Assembly: GCF_937951745.1 (NCBI RefSeq)
Contig: NZ_CALFBQ010000008.1
Coordinates: forward strand, 25,035 to 89,034
Length of the DNA stretch: 64,000 nucleotides
From: an uncultured Chloroflexus sp.
GTDB lineage: Bacteria; Chloroflexota; Chloroflexia; Chloroflexales; Chloroflexaceae
Direction of reading: 5' to 3'
Positions 25,733-34,768 of this stretch are shown here, piece after piece. How positions within the stretch are numbered: the stretch's first letter is position 1; each line of letters starts with the position of its first letter. The notes under the pieces were generated by a model. The model was not told where the DNA came from. It did not search any database and saw nothing but the letters and a program-made list of their open reading frames with translations. The position numbers and the translations under genes are program-made.

Positions 25733-26458
25733 TCACGCCAACAGATCGAGGATGCGATTAACAATCGCTGTATCAACCTCATCAAGACCATAAGTCAGAC
25801 GCTGGCGGCGGCGCTCCCCCTGCCAGATTTGGCGCACAGCTTTGCGGATACGCCAACCCTTACGTTCGAGGTCATCTAACGCCTGCTCAACATCGGCGCG
25901 CTCGCTCTCATCACCGCGGGCAACGGCGGCTATCGCTTGCAACAACGGCTCAAACTGTTGTACGGCGTGGGCGGTATCTTCTTCACTATCGGCTAGGCTG
26001 ATGAGACCAATTGCGACTAGCCGGTCGATCACCTGTTGCTGTTCAGAGAGTGGCAAGCCATTGATCGCAAACTGCAACGCCGCGCCGTCGCCTTGCTCGA
26101 TCGCCTGCCGTACCGCTGGCGGCAAACTAGCGAGAAATTCGGGGGTCAGATCAGCGGCAATATCTTCGGCAGCGGCCCGATGACGCTCGGCGAAATCAGT
26201 CAGACCAAGATCGGCGAAAATCTCGGCGGCGCGAGCGAGATAGGGCCGAGCCAAATCGGGCCGACCCATGCGGCGCAACGCCCAACCGTAGTTGCCGGTC
26301 TGCGCCGCCGCACTATAGTATTCACCCGCTGCCCAATACAACCTGACTGCCTGATTGAGCAGGTCGGTCGCCTGCGGCAGATCGGTGGCAACTAACGCCT
26401 TGCCGTGCGCAATCAAAGCATCGGCTTCCGCCTTTAACTGATCAGGATTTGTCATCAC
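25733..26458 (-). CDS. Helical TPR-like protein paired with VWA gene
   Basis: A 241-residue cytoplasmic helical protein. Residues 1-100 contain TPR-like repeats (LPQATDLLNQAVRLYWAAGE, YGWALRRMGRPDLARPYLAR); the middle and C-terminal parts are helical with FLASLPPAVRQAIEQGDGAA, ISLADSEEDTAHAVQQFEPL and a basic WRIRKAVRQIWQGERRRQRL patch. I do not recognise the family of the C-terminal half. GTG 26458 overlaps the stop of the VWA gene by 4 nt (ATG 26455 is the alternative), which indicates coupled translation and a shared function. The 225 bp downstream to the hydrolase hold only short degenerate repeats and a CCCGCC/GGCGGG hairpin. Confidence 0.75.
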   Translation of the reverse strand: MMTNPDQLKAEADALIAHGKALVATDLPQATDLLNQAVRLYWAAGEYYSAAAQTGNYGWALRRMGRPDLARPYLARAAEIFADLGLTDFAERHRAAAEDIAADLTPEFLASLPPAVRQAIEQGDGAALQFAINGLPLSEQQQVIDRLVAIGLISLADSEEDTAHAVQQFEPLLQAIAAVARGDESERADVEQALDDLERKGWRIRKAVRQIWQGERRRQRLTYGLDEVDTAIVNRILDLLA

Positions 26459-27687
26459 ATCCCTCGCACCGTCGTCATGCGCTGGCGGCGCGGTGGGCGC
26501 TGCGCACTGAGCGAGGCCAATTTCGCGCCGAGTTGCTCTAAACTCACTAAATTATGCACGGGTAAAAAATCATCAACAAACGGCAGCGCTGCTTGCATCC
26601 CGACGGTCAGCGGCTCGTAGCCGGGCGTACCGAGCAGCGGGTTTAGCCAAATAAGCCGATGGCACGATCGTTGCAGCCGATCCATTTCGCGGGCCAGCAG
26701 TTCAGGCTCGCCACGATCCCAGCCATCGCTAATCAAGAGCACCACTGGGCTGCGACCGAGCACGCGCCGACCCCAGCGAAAATTGAACTCCTTGATCGCC
26801 TCGCCGATGCGGGTGCCACCACTCCAATCAACCACATGCTTGCTGACCGCATCAATCGCGTCGTCAATGTCTTTGTGGCGCAACTGGCGGGTGATGCGGG
26901 TCAGACGAGTGCCGAACACAAAGGTCTCGACATCGCCCAAGCCAGCCGAAATCGCATGGGCAAACTGGAGCAGAATGCGTGAATATCGCTCCATGCTGCC
27001 GGAAATATCGCAAATCAGCACCAGCGGGCGCGGCTCGGTGCGAATATCGCGCCACGCCAATTCAACCGGCTCACCGCCGAATCGCCAACTTTGGCGCAAG
27101 GTGCGGCGCATATCGAGCAGGCGACCGGCACGGGCCGGACGGCGCCGGCGGGTGCGGCGCGGCGGGATACGCCATTCCATACGCCGGATCAGCTCTTTGC
27201 AGGCTTGCACTTCTTCCCACGTACACTGGGCGAAATCTTTCGTGCGCAATGCCTCGTCACGGCTAAAGGTGAGCTGAATATCGAACTCTTCCCGCTCTTG
27301 CCCTTCAGACGACTCGGCATCGTCGGCAGTGGGTTGGCGACGCGGCAAGCGCAACTGGCGGCGCGGAATCTTGACCTCTGGCAAGAGCATCCGCATCATT
27401 TCGCGTTCAAGATCGACGCCAAGCGCCTTCTTCCAAAAGAATTCAAAGGCCATCTCGAACAACGGCAGATCTTCGCGGCGCAAGACCAGTATGCAGCGCA
27501 TCGTGGCCCGCAAATCCTCGCGGCGCAGCAAGCCAACGTGCTCGATGGCTTCGATCAGCTCGACGATCTGGCCGGGACTGACCGGAATACCCATTTCGCG
27601 CAGTAGATAGCCGAAACTGACGATGTGAGACAAAATATTCCCGCTGGTTTGAGCGTTCATAGTGGATAGATGACGGAGAATGCGCAC
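26455..27687 (-). CDS. CoxE-like VWA domain protein
   Basis: Von Willebrand A protein of the CoxE type; CoxE works with the MoxR ATPase CoxD to finish assembly of the CO dehydrogenase active site, and relatives serve other complexes. The N-terminal helical half (GIPVSPGQIVELIEAIEHVG, LRATMRCILVLRREDLPLFE) and acidic/basic linker (residues ~115-205) precede the VWA domain with MIDAS motif CDISGSMERYS, then WSGGTRIGEAIKEF and LLISDGWDRGEPELL. The start may be GTG 27687 (AGGAT about ten bases upstream) or ATG 27660. No MoxR ATPase is nearby; the only partner in the window is the overlapping helical protein. Confidence 0.88.
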   Translation of the reverse strand: MRILRHLSTMNAQTSGNILSHIVSFGYLLREMGIPVSPGQIVELIEAIEHVGLLRREDLRATMRCILVLRREDLPLFEMAFEFFWKKALGVDLEREMMRMLLPEVKIPRRQLRLPRRQPTADDAESSEGQEREEFDIQLTFSRDEALRTKDFAQCTWEEVQACKELIRRMEWRIPPRRTRRRRPARAGRLLDMRRTLRQSWRFGGEPVELAWRDIRTEPRPLVLICDISGSMERYSRILLQFAHAISAGLGDVETFVFGTRLTRITRQLRHKDIDDAIDAVSKHVVDWSGGTRIGEAIKEFNFRWGRRVLGRSPVVLLISDGWDRGEPELLAREMDRLQRSCHRLIWLNPLLGTPGYEPLTVGMQAALPFVDDFLPVHNLVSLEQLGAKLASLSAQRPPRRQRMTTVRGM

Positions 27688-27745
27688 GAATCAGACGATC
27701 CTGTAACGTATTGTAACACAGCACCACGCTGGCGTAGCATCTATG

Positions 27746-27893
27746 CATGGATCGAGACAGATGGGCACGGATCGGACAAGTCAACATCCGTGGCAAGCCG
27801 TGGCCTATTCCCGAGCGTGAGGGATCGAAATAGCCCACGGATGCACATGGATCGAGACGGATCACCACGGATCGGACGAGTCAACATCCGTGG
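27746..27893. repeat. Two 48-bp direct repeats, 100 bp apart
   Basis: 27746-27793 and 27846-27893 agree at 43 of 48 positions and are rich in CACGGAT/ATCCGTGG words, which themselves form inverted pairs. A related degenerate run of CATCCGT/ATCCGTG words lies at about 19990-20030, so this is a dispersed family. It fills the gap upstream of the VWA gene; no gene is visible in it. Confidence 0.65.
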
Positions 27894-27943
27894 TCATCTG
27901 CAGCCCATTTATCAGAAGCGGACTCGCAAACTGACCCTTCTGA

Positions 27944-29986
27944 TTACCGACTGATCAATGGAACAAAAACACTCACACTCGTCACCGCCGTCTCGGCAAA
28001 CGGGCATACGAGCGAAAAGGTTTGTGGACCTTGCGGCACACTACTGCCTGTCACTCGCACTGTCCACTCGCCAGCCATTGCATCGGCAACCACAACTTGC
28101 TCGACCGTATCAACAGTATTCAGTCCGGTCGTAGCGGCATTGGCCGGATTATTCTTATCCAGAACCCACGGCGAATACGTGGTATTATCCGGCGCAATCA
28201 AGGCAAGATCAAGGTTATTCACCAGCGTCTGGCTAGCCGGGAGCGTCGCCGGCACATCATCCCATGCTAACGTACACTTCAGCAAACCACCGGCATGATT
28301 CATCGAATACGTTTTTATTTCGGTATTCGTAATCGGCGCCGTCACGATATAGGCTGATGTATTGCTACTAACAGTCGTCGTTATCACATTGATCGCCGTC
28401 AATGCATCAACGTGACCGTAACCGAAGCGGTAATCAGGGCCGGGATTGCCTAAATCTTCAGCAGTGTGGATCAACACTGCACGCAACGTTGAGGGAATCG
28501 GATCGGTATTGTAGGTCAAGTTATACGCTTCGAGCATTAAGCCAAGAATACCGGACACTGCTGGCGCTGCCATCGAGGTGCCACACCATTCGCTGCCCCC
28601 ATACGTTTGCCCCGGCAACGTTGACCAGATTGCCGCTTCGCCACCGGCTTCACAACCCGGCCCAACCACAACCGGATTCACGCGGCCATCTTCAGTTGGT
28701 CCAAATGAGCTGAAATTCGTCATCGTTTTATCATCAGAATTGGTTGCACCAACAGCGATCACATTCTTACCCATCGCTCCACCGCTTGAAGTACGCCAGC
28801 CATCAGGGCAATACGTTTGCTCGTTCCCATTGGCAAACACAACGTGAACGGTCTTTGTTATCGTCTCGGAAAAACTGCCACGCACGAGCGCATCAAACTC
28901 AGCCGCCGTCGTGTCATAGACACCTAGCACCGTGGTGTCACAGCTCCCCGGATCAGGCCCCTAGGAATTCTGCGAAATATCGACATTGTAGTTCTGGATC
29001 GCCAGAATGACCTCTTGGGCGGCATTATCAACATCATACGAGAGCACCGTTGCTTGATCGGCATGCCCGCGCAGATCACGACCTGCCGGCCCTCCGGCAC
29101 CGCTACCGGCGGCAGTACCAGCCACGTGAGTCGCGTGGTCATTGATACCAGCCGCACCTCCACAGCCATTATCGGTTGATGCCGGATCGCCAATGGTCAA
29201 TCGTCCGGCAAAACCGGGATGATTGTTCTCAACCCAGCCACAATCCCACACACCGATCACAATACTGCCGGGCGCCGAAGCCGGATTACCGTGATACCCA
29301 GCCGCATGCGCCAGTGTGGTCTTGGTCGCTTGGCGACCACCATCATTCTTTTGGCCAAATGGCCCCGGCCACATATCAAGCCAGAACACGCTATCTCTCT
29401 GCGCCAGTGTGGTCAGCGCCGCTGCATCGGGCAACCACGCGAGCAAATACGAGCGCTCTAACACCATCTTTTCGACAAGGCCACCGACGTGCGTGACAGC
29501 CTCGCCCACGGCTACAAGATCGCTATCGGGATATGTCATCACCAACACCGGTAACGGCGGTTGATCACGATGATGCAGCAAGCGTGGCGACACCTTATCG
29601 CTCGGCTGGATTGCCACAATCGCTTGCACCTCAGCAGGGAACGTTGACTGGCGAAGCCATACTGAAGGGATCGAAGCGTACCACGTAGACTCCGGCACAT
29701 ATGCGAGCAACGTCACCCCGTCACGCGCAAGTTGAGAATGCACCTCATCACTCGGATGGTGCGCAAATTGGATCAACACATGAACACGATCATCTGTCGT
29801 AGTCTCAGCTTGTGTGCGAAGTATTGCGCGTTGGTCAGCAGGAAAACCCGGTCGCGGCACGAACTCGCGCGAGCGTAGCCGTATCAGATAGCTTGACGGA
29901 GCGGTGAACGAGAGTGTTGGAAGCACTGACAACACAATCCCGATCAGCAACAACCCTACCACCATCGAACTGGTCCTTCTTCGCAT
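27944..29986 (-). pseudogene. Secreted subtilase (S8) interrupted by one in-frame TAG
   Basis: Both halves are in the same frame: 28961-29986 (341 codons) and the rest to 27944. The N-terminus has a signal peptide (MRRRTSSMVVGLLLIGIVLS). Catalytic Asp248 (VIGVWDCGW) and His284 (NDHATHVAGTAAG) lie before the stop; the oxyanion Asn (FANGNEQ) and catalytic Ser (CGTSMAAPAVSG) lie after it, followed by a beta-rich C-terminal domain. The stop interrupts the subtilase motif SxNSWG: here it reads ISQNS-stop-GPDPG, so a single TGG-to-TAG change is the simplest cause. The upstream product alone lacks the catalytic Ser. Stop readthrough or sequence error are alternatives. The gene is divergent from the SARP-type regulator. 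Confidence 0.88.
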
Positions 29987-30141
29987 GAGATACCTCTTTC
30001 ATCGTAATCATTAACGTATCGATACCTACCATGCTGACCATCGCTGTGCAACGTCTCGCTCACCGCATCGTTTGCAACCAACACCTCCCCCTAACAGTTG
30101 GCAAACTCTGGCTTGAAAGCCCTTTCGTGGTCCTGTACAGA

Positions 30142-30150
30142 TGATATAAT
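30142..30150 (+). promoter_or_regulatory. Extended -10 promoter of the SARP-type regulator
   Basis: TGATATAAT is a perfect extended -10 box 38 nt before the ATG. A TTGAAA at 30113 is too far upstream (26 bp) to serve as a normal -35. Confidence 0.5.
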
Positions 30151-30187
30151 CAGAGACATGTAACAAAATCATTACAATCTTTCCATC

Positions 30188-33100
30188 ATGACAGAATGGC
30201 ACATCCAACTGCTCGGCGGTTTCGACATTCAGCAGCGCGGCGTCTCGTTTAGCGGAGCATTCCAAACTGACAGCGCACGGCTGCTCTTTGCATGGCTCTG
30301 CTGCCATCAGCGCCAAGCCGTGCGGCGTGAGACGCTAGCCAACTTGCTCTGGCCTGAACGACCGCAGAACGCTGCCCAGAACGCACTGCGCGTTACCCTA
30401 AGCCGTATCCGGCACGCCCTCGGTGACGCACAACACGTCCTCCGCACCGACTCCGCGACCGTCACCCTTGACTTACCCGATTCGTGGCGTGTCGATGCGC
30501 TAGACTTTGAACAAGCTGTCAAGGCCTACCGCACCCACCGCCATCGGTCGACCACAGGATGTCCAAGCTGTCAGACCCATTTGCGCGCGGCTGCCACGCT
30601 GTATCGTGGCCCATTTTTAGCCGGAATAACGCCGGAAAGCGAACCACTGCTCGAGTGGACGATACATCAAGGCGAGGCGATCCATCGAGCTGCCATCGAG
30701 GTCTTTGCTCATCTTGCTGAGCACGCCCTGCGTGAACGTGACTGGCATACTGCTCAAACCTACGCCAGCAAACAACTGCAACTCGAACCTTGGCACGAAG
30801 CGGCTCATCGGCAACTGATGCTGGCGCTCGCGCAACAAGGCCAACGCACGGCTGCGTTGGCCCATTATCAAAGTTGCCGCGACATATTACAACGCGAGTT
30901 GGGGATTGAGCCAGAGGCAGAAACGCAGCATCTGGTTGCGATTATTCGCACCGGTCATCTGCCAAATGCCGTTGTGCCAACCCTCCCGGCGCAACAGCAA
31001 GCTCTCGCCATCGACCAATTACCCCTGATCGGACGGGCAAGCGAACTCGAAAAGCTGATCGGGTTGATCAATGACTCCGACATCCAACTGATTAGCGTGA
31101 TTGGGATGGGTGGCATCGGGAAAACGCGGCTGGCCATCCGCGCCGCTCGCTTGATGCAAGCCGCCTTTCACGACGGCGTGCAGTATATCTTTCTGCATCC
31201 CGAAGAGAGCGCGACGACTCCTGCCGATGACGCGGCAACACATCTGGCACGGGCCATTGCGATTGCTTGCCACATCGAACTGCACGACCGCCTGCCACTG
31301 TCGGCGCAAGTCATTGCCGCACTTCAATCGCGTGCCTACCTACTGGTATTTGACAGTTTCGAGCATGCTGCCGCCGCCAACCTCTTTGTGAACGAATTGC
31401 TTGAAGCCGCACCCAACTGTGTCGCTTTGGTTACGGCACGTCAACCACTGCATCTGCGCCGCGAGCACCTACTGAAGTTGGGGCCGCTACCCACGAAAGC
31501 AACTACCGAAGGGCCAAGCCCTAGCGCACAACTGTTTCTCGAACTGGCGCAGCGCAGCGGTACCGAGATCAGCGATACGATGGCGTTTGATGACATCGAA
31601 CACATCTGTGCCGATCTCGCCGGCTTACCGCTCGGTATCGAATTGGCAGCAGCTTCGCTGCACAGTATGGGTCTGGCCACACTACGCCAAACTGTACAAC
31701 AAGGCCTCAAGGTATTACAAAGCCCACTCGCCGACACCCCGTACCGCCATCGCAGCCTACACGCCATCTTCGAGTCGACATGGCAGACGTTGGCGACCAC
31801 GAGCCAGCAGGCATTGGCAGTGCTTAGCGTCGTGAACGCACCATGCCCGATCGAGGCTGCGCTGGCGATTACTGGTAACCAACACGCGCTCGCTGAGTTA
31901 TTCGATCTGGCATTAGCCCGTCGGCTGACCGACAGCACCGTATGGCTCCACGAGCATGTACGCCAATTTGCTAGCGAGAAGCTCACCACCGACTTCACGC
32001 ACGAACTGGCCGCCGAAGCCCGGCGCCGCCATGCCCGCTGGTTTCTAGATTGGCTTGCCAGCGCCTCCGTCGACATGCACGGTGCGGAAAGCTTTGCAAT
32101 CCGCGAGCGACTCTTCGCCAGTTTGAGTGATCTTGAAGCAGCATGGCATTGGGCGTTGACCAATGGGGCATGGGATTGGGCAGCCGATGCAGTGATAGCG
32201 TATGAAGACCTCTTCTACCTTAGCGGACGATTCATCGACGGACTAGAACGCATGCAGCAGAGCCTCAGCTACGTCGGCCAACCGATTCAGCCTGCCGCCC
32301 AACGGCTACGCACGCATTTGCTGCTCGCGTATGCCACGATGCAACGGTACCGAAACCGTGGCATAGCGATTGAGCTGATGTTGCAAGAAGCTGTGGCATT
32401 GGCCGAACAACTGACCATTCCATTGCTCCGTGCGCAGACGCTCATTCGGTTGAGCTTGCAGCAGTGTATCGACGGCAACTACGTAGCCGGACGAGTCAAC
32501 CTCGAACAGGCGCGTCGGCTCCTTGATCAGATGCCTTCTGCTGATGCGACCGAAGACCTGCTGACTATCGAAATTACCTACTGGCGCTGTATGAGTGAGC
32601 TTGAGCTGGGATCAGGAAACGCAGTTTTAGCCGAACAGTATGCCCAAAAAGCCTTTCAGATCGCCATTCAATCCAACAATCAGTTTGCCCTCGCACGCTG
32701 CTGCGAGTCATTGAGCACCGCAGCGAGCACACAAAGCAACTTGGCCGACTCAGAACGCTATCTACAGCAGGCATTGGCAATATATCAACGGCTACGGCTA
32801 ATCTATCATCAAATCAACGTCCTTGACCTATTAGCGCAAAACGCTGACGCCTACGGTGATTATGCCCAAGCACAACGCTATTACTGGCAAGCCTTGGTGC
32901 TGGCCCGCGAATGCGGTAATCGGGATGCCGAGTTGGTAGCCCATATTAATCTCGGTATCTCTTACGACCAGATGGGTCACTATGAACGAGCACTTGCTCA
33001 CACCCAGATCGCACTGGCACTCTGTGATAAAGTCGGCAACCCGAAACATCGTACTGTGATACTGGCCAACCTCAGCTTGCATGCTCATCACAACCAACAC

Positions 33101-33634
33101 CACGAATTGGCACTTGACTACGCACGCACGGCGACCGAACAGGCTCAGACCAAAGGCTTTCCTGACCTAGAGGCATACGGATACGATTTTCAGGGGCATG
33201 CGTTACTAGCGCTTGGTCGAATCGACGAGGCCGAACAAGCATATCAACAGGCTCACACGATCCGTCAGCGGCTCCGGCGACATGTGTTGGCACTCGAATC
33301 ACAGGCGGGCCTTGTGCGCGTTACCCTAATGCGCAATGACGCGGCTGAAGCGCTACGCCGGGCAACACCGATTATCGAGCATCTCCTCGGCGGTGGCAAT
33401 CTCTACGGCGCCGAAGAGACGTTGCGCATCTATTGGACAGCTTATCAAGCGTTGGAAGCCAATCGCGATCCGCGGGCACAGGCTATTCTTGACCGAGGCC
33501 GCGCCTTGGTGCAAGAGCGGGCCAACCGCTTGAGCGATCCGGCTAGCCGCGCAATTTATCTGAACGCTGACGTAAACCGACTGATTGTGGCTGGCGGCCA
33601 ACCAAGTTCGTGCCGCCATTCAACCGCCGCCTAA
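30188..33634 (+). CDS. SARP/AfsR-type regulator: BTAD, NTPase and TPR domains
   Basis: Large transcription regulator of 1148 residues. Residues 1-90 form an OmpR-like winged helix (HIQLLGGFDIQQRGV, RETLANLLWPERPQNAAQNA); about 95-250 is the BTAD (AAATLYRGPFLAGI, ALAHYQSCRDILQRELGIEP); an NTPase follows with Walker A GMGGIGKT near residue 305, Walker B-like LLVFDSFEHA and GLPLGIELAAAS; residues ~600-1130 are TPR-like helices. Such STAND proteins respond to a ligand or partner by oligomerising on DNA. It is divergent from the broken subtilase with 200 bp between them, so that gene is the obvious candidate target, though this is inference. A tail after residue 1120 is unstructured. Confidence 0.93.
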   Translation: MTEWHIQLLGGFDIQQRGVSFSGAFQTDSARLLFAWLCCHQRQAVRRETLANLLWPERPQNAAQNALRVTLSRIRHALGDAQHVLRTDSATVTLDLPDSWRVDALDFEQAVKAYRTHRHRSTTGCPSCQTHLRAAATLYRGPFLAGITPESEPLLEWTIHQGEAIHRAAIEVFAHLAEHALRERDWHTAQTYASKQLQLEPWHEAAHRQLMLALAQQGQRTAALAHYQSCRDILQRELGIEPEAETQHLVAIIRTGHLPNAVVPTLPAQQQALAIDQLPLIGRASELEKLIGLINDSDIQLISVIGMGGIGKTRLAIRAARLMQAAFHDGVQYIFLHPEESATTPADDAATHLARAIAIACHIELHDRLPLSAQVIAALQSRAYLLVFDSFEHAAAANLFVNELLEAAPNCVALVTARQPLHLRREHLLKLGPLPTKATTEGPSPSAQLFLELAQRSGTEISDTMAFDDIEHICADLAGLPLGIELAAASLHSMGLATLRQTVQQGLKVLQSPLADTPYRHRSLHAIFESTWQTLATTSQQALAVLSVVNAPCPIEAALAITGNQHALAELFDLALARRLTDSTVWLHEHVRQFASEKLTTDFTHELAAEARRRHARWFLDWLASASVDMHGAESFAIRERLFASLSDLEAAWHWALTNGAWDWAADAVIAYEDLFYLSGRFIDGLERMQQSLSYVGQPIQPAAQRLRTHLLLAYATMQRYRNRGIAIELMLQEAVALAEQLTIPLLRAQTLIRLSLQQCIDGNYVAGRVNLEQARRLLDQMPSADATEDLLTIEITYWRCMSELELGSGNAVLAEQYAQKAFQIAIQSNNQFALARCCESLSTAASTQSNLADSERYLQQALAIYQRLRLIYHQINVLDLLAQNADAYGDYAQAQRYYWQALVLARECGNRDAELVAHINLGISYDQMGHYERALAHTQIALALCDKVGNPKHRTVILANLSLHAHHNQHHELALDYARTATEQAQTKGFPDLEAYGYDFQGHALLALGRIDEAEQAYQQAHTIRQRLRRHVLALESQAGLVRVTLMRNDAAEALRRATPIIEHLLGGGNLYGAEETLRIYWTAYQALEANRDPRAQAILDRGRALVQERANRLSDPASRAIYLNADVNRLIVAGGQPSSCRHSTAA

Positions 33635-33707
33635 GTAGGCTGCGCTCGCTTGACAATCATGCAGTTTGTGGCAACATGTTATTAGCCAGCTTACTATTTG
33701 CCAGCCA

Positions 33708-34136
33708 ATGATCATGGATGATGACCTGAGCGTCTTGCTCGCCAACCTCTGCAAAGCCTATCGCAACCAGCTTGACATTGCCCTCAGCCAGCACGGGCTG
33801 TACGTCGGGCAAGAGATGATCTTGCGCGCGTTGTGGGCTGAGGATGGCCAGAGCCAAGCCCGGCTCGCCGCTCGCTTACGCATCGAGCCGCCAACGGTCA
33901 GCAAAATGGTGCGCCGGCTGGCCCGCATCGGTCTCGTAACCCAACGCGCCACCGCTGGCGATGCCCGCGCTCGCCACGTCTGGCTGACCGAACGCGGGCG
34001 CGCGATCAGACCGGCGGTCGAAGCGGCCTGCCAAGCGGTGGCCCGGCAGGCGTTTGCAGGGTTAACAGCGGCAGAAACCGCAGCGTTGGTCGCTGCGATG
34101 CAACGGGTGTATCGCAATTTAGCCGATCAGGTGTGA
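33708..34136 (+). CDS. MarR family transcriptional regulator
   Basis: A winged-helix repressor-type protein of 142 residues. The DNA-binding part is clear: GLYVGQEMILRALWAEDGQS, then AARLRIEPPTVSKMVRRLAR and the wing with TAGDARARHVWLTERGRAI. The flanking helices would form the dimer interface. I start at ATG 33708; ATG 33714 is equally possible and the ribosome site is weak. Upstream codons in frame need a TTG start within the promoter region, where a TTGACA (33650-33655) is present. The gene ends 163 bp before a DUF6069-like membrane protein in the same direction, a likely regulatory partner. Confidence 0.9.
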   Translation: MIMDDDLSVLLANLCKAYRNQLDIALSQHGLYVGQEMILRALWAEDGQSQARLAARLRIEPPTVSKMVRRLARIGLVTQRATAGDARARHVWLTERGRAIRPAVEAACQAVARQAFAGLTAAETAALVAAMQRVYRNLADQV

Positions 34137-34298
34137 AAAAGGTTCCTATTGAAGACACGGAGGATCCGCCTACGTCTGCACCCTCCGCGATAAAAAAGCT
34201 GGCTCTAAAGGGCTGCTATGCCTTCCTAGCTCTCTATCTCACCCTAGCGATCAGGGATCTCAGGTGTTGCGTAACCATTTCCACCCAAGGATCTAACG

Positions 34299-34718
34299 AT
34301 GAATTGGCTCAACCAACCTATTAACTTACGTCGCTTACCGCTCGCCACTCTCATTGGCGCTACGCTCGGCCTAATCGCCAATTTGATCGTCTACTTCGCC
34401 GCGCGCGCCGCCGGGTTCGAGTTTCTCGCCCCAGCCCCGCCCACCAACGAACCAATGCCTCTACCGGTGGTAGCGGTGATCGTTTCAACCGTCATCCCTG
34501 CGATCGGCGCGGCCATTATCTTAGTGTTCCTCAACCGCTTCTCTGCCCGCCCGTTGCGTGCTTTTCTGATCATCGCAGCCGTGGTGTTGGTCATTTCATT
34601 TGCCGGCCCCTTCACCCTACCGATCAGCTTCATTGAACAGATGATCCTCAACGTGATGCACATAATCGCCGCGGCAGCGATTGTCTGGGCGTTGGTGCGG
34701 TTTACGGCAGCGCAGTGA
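34299..34718 (+). CDS. DUF6069-like four-helix membrane protein
   Basis: A 139-residue integral membrane protein with four hydrophobic segments: about residues 15-37, 56-78 (VVAVIVSTVIPAIGAAIILV), 86-104 and 115-136 (MILNVMHIIAAAAIVWALVR). The loop after helix 1 contains Pro-rich FLAPAPPTNEPMPLP. The layout and the V-I-P-A-I-G pattern match DUF6069, a family without known function that is often found beside transcription regulators. AAGGA stands seven bases before ATG 34299. A perfect hairpin follows the stop. Expression may depend on the upstream MarR protein. Confidence 0.75.
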   Translation: MNWLNQPINLRRLPLATLIGATLGLIANLIVYFAARAAGFEFLAPAPPTNEPMPLPVVAVIVSTVIPAIGAAIILVFLNRFSARPLRAFLIIAAVVLVISFAGPFTLPISFIEQMILNVMHIIAAAAIVWALVRFTAAQ

Positions 34719-34724
34719 GGTTCT

Positions 34725-34763
34725 TCCTTGAAAATCCGTACTTGACATGAGGATTTTCAAGGA
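34725..34763. terminator. Perfect 13-bp hairpin between convergent genes
   Basis: TCCTTGAAAATCC and GGATTTTCAAGGA pair perfectly around a 13-nt loop. It sits between the DUF6069-like gene (+) and the photolyase gene (-), so it could end transcription from both sides, though it lacks a U-run in either direction. Confidence 0.55.
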
Positions 34764-34768
34764 CAAGG

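Noticed and set aside
28930..28961. Two separate genes in place of a broken subtilase
   Set aside because: The second half lacks a signal peptide and Asp/His, begins mid-domain, and has no ribosome site at its GTG; the frame is continuous through the TAG.
34133..34324. 63-codon frame between the MarR and DUF6069-like genes
   Set aside because: No ribosome site or similarity, and it overlaps the well-supported start at 34299 in another frame.
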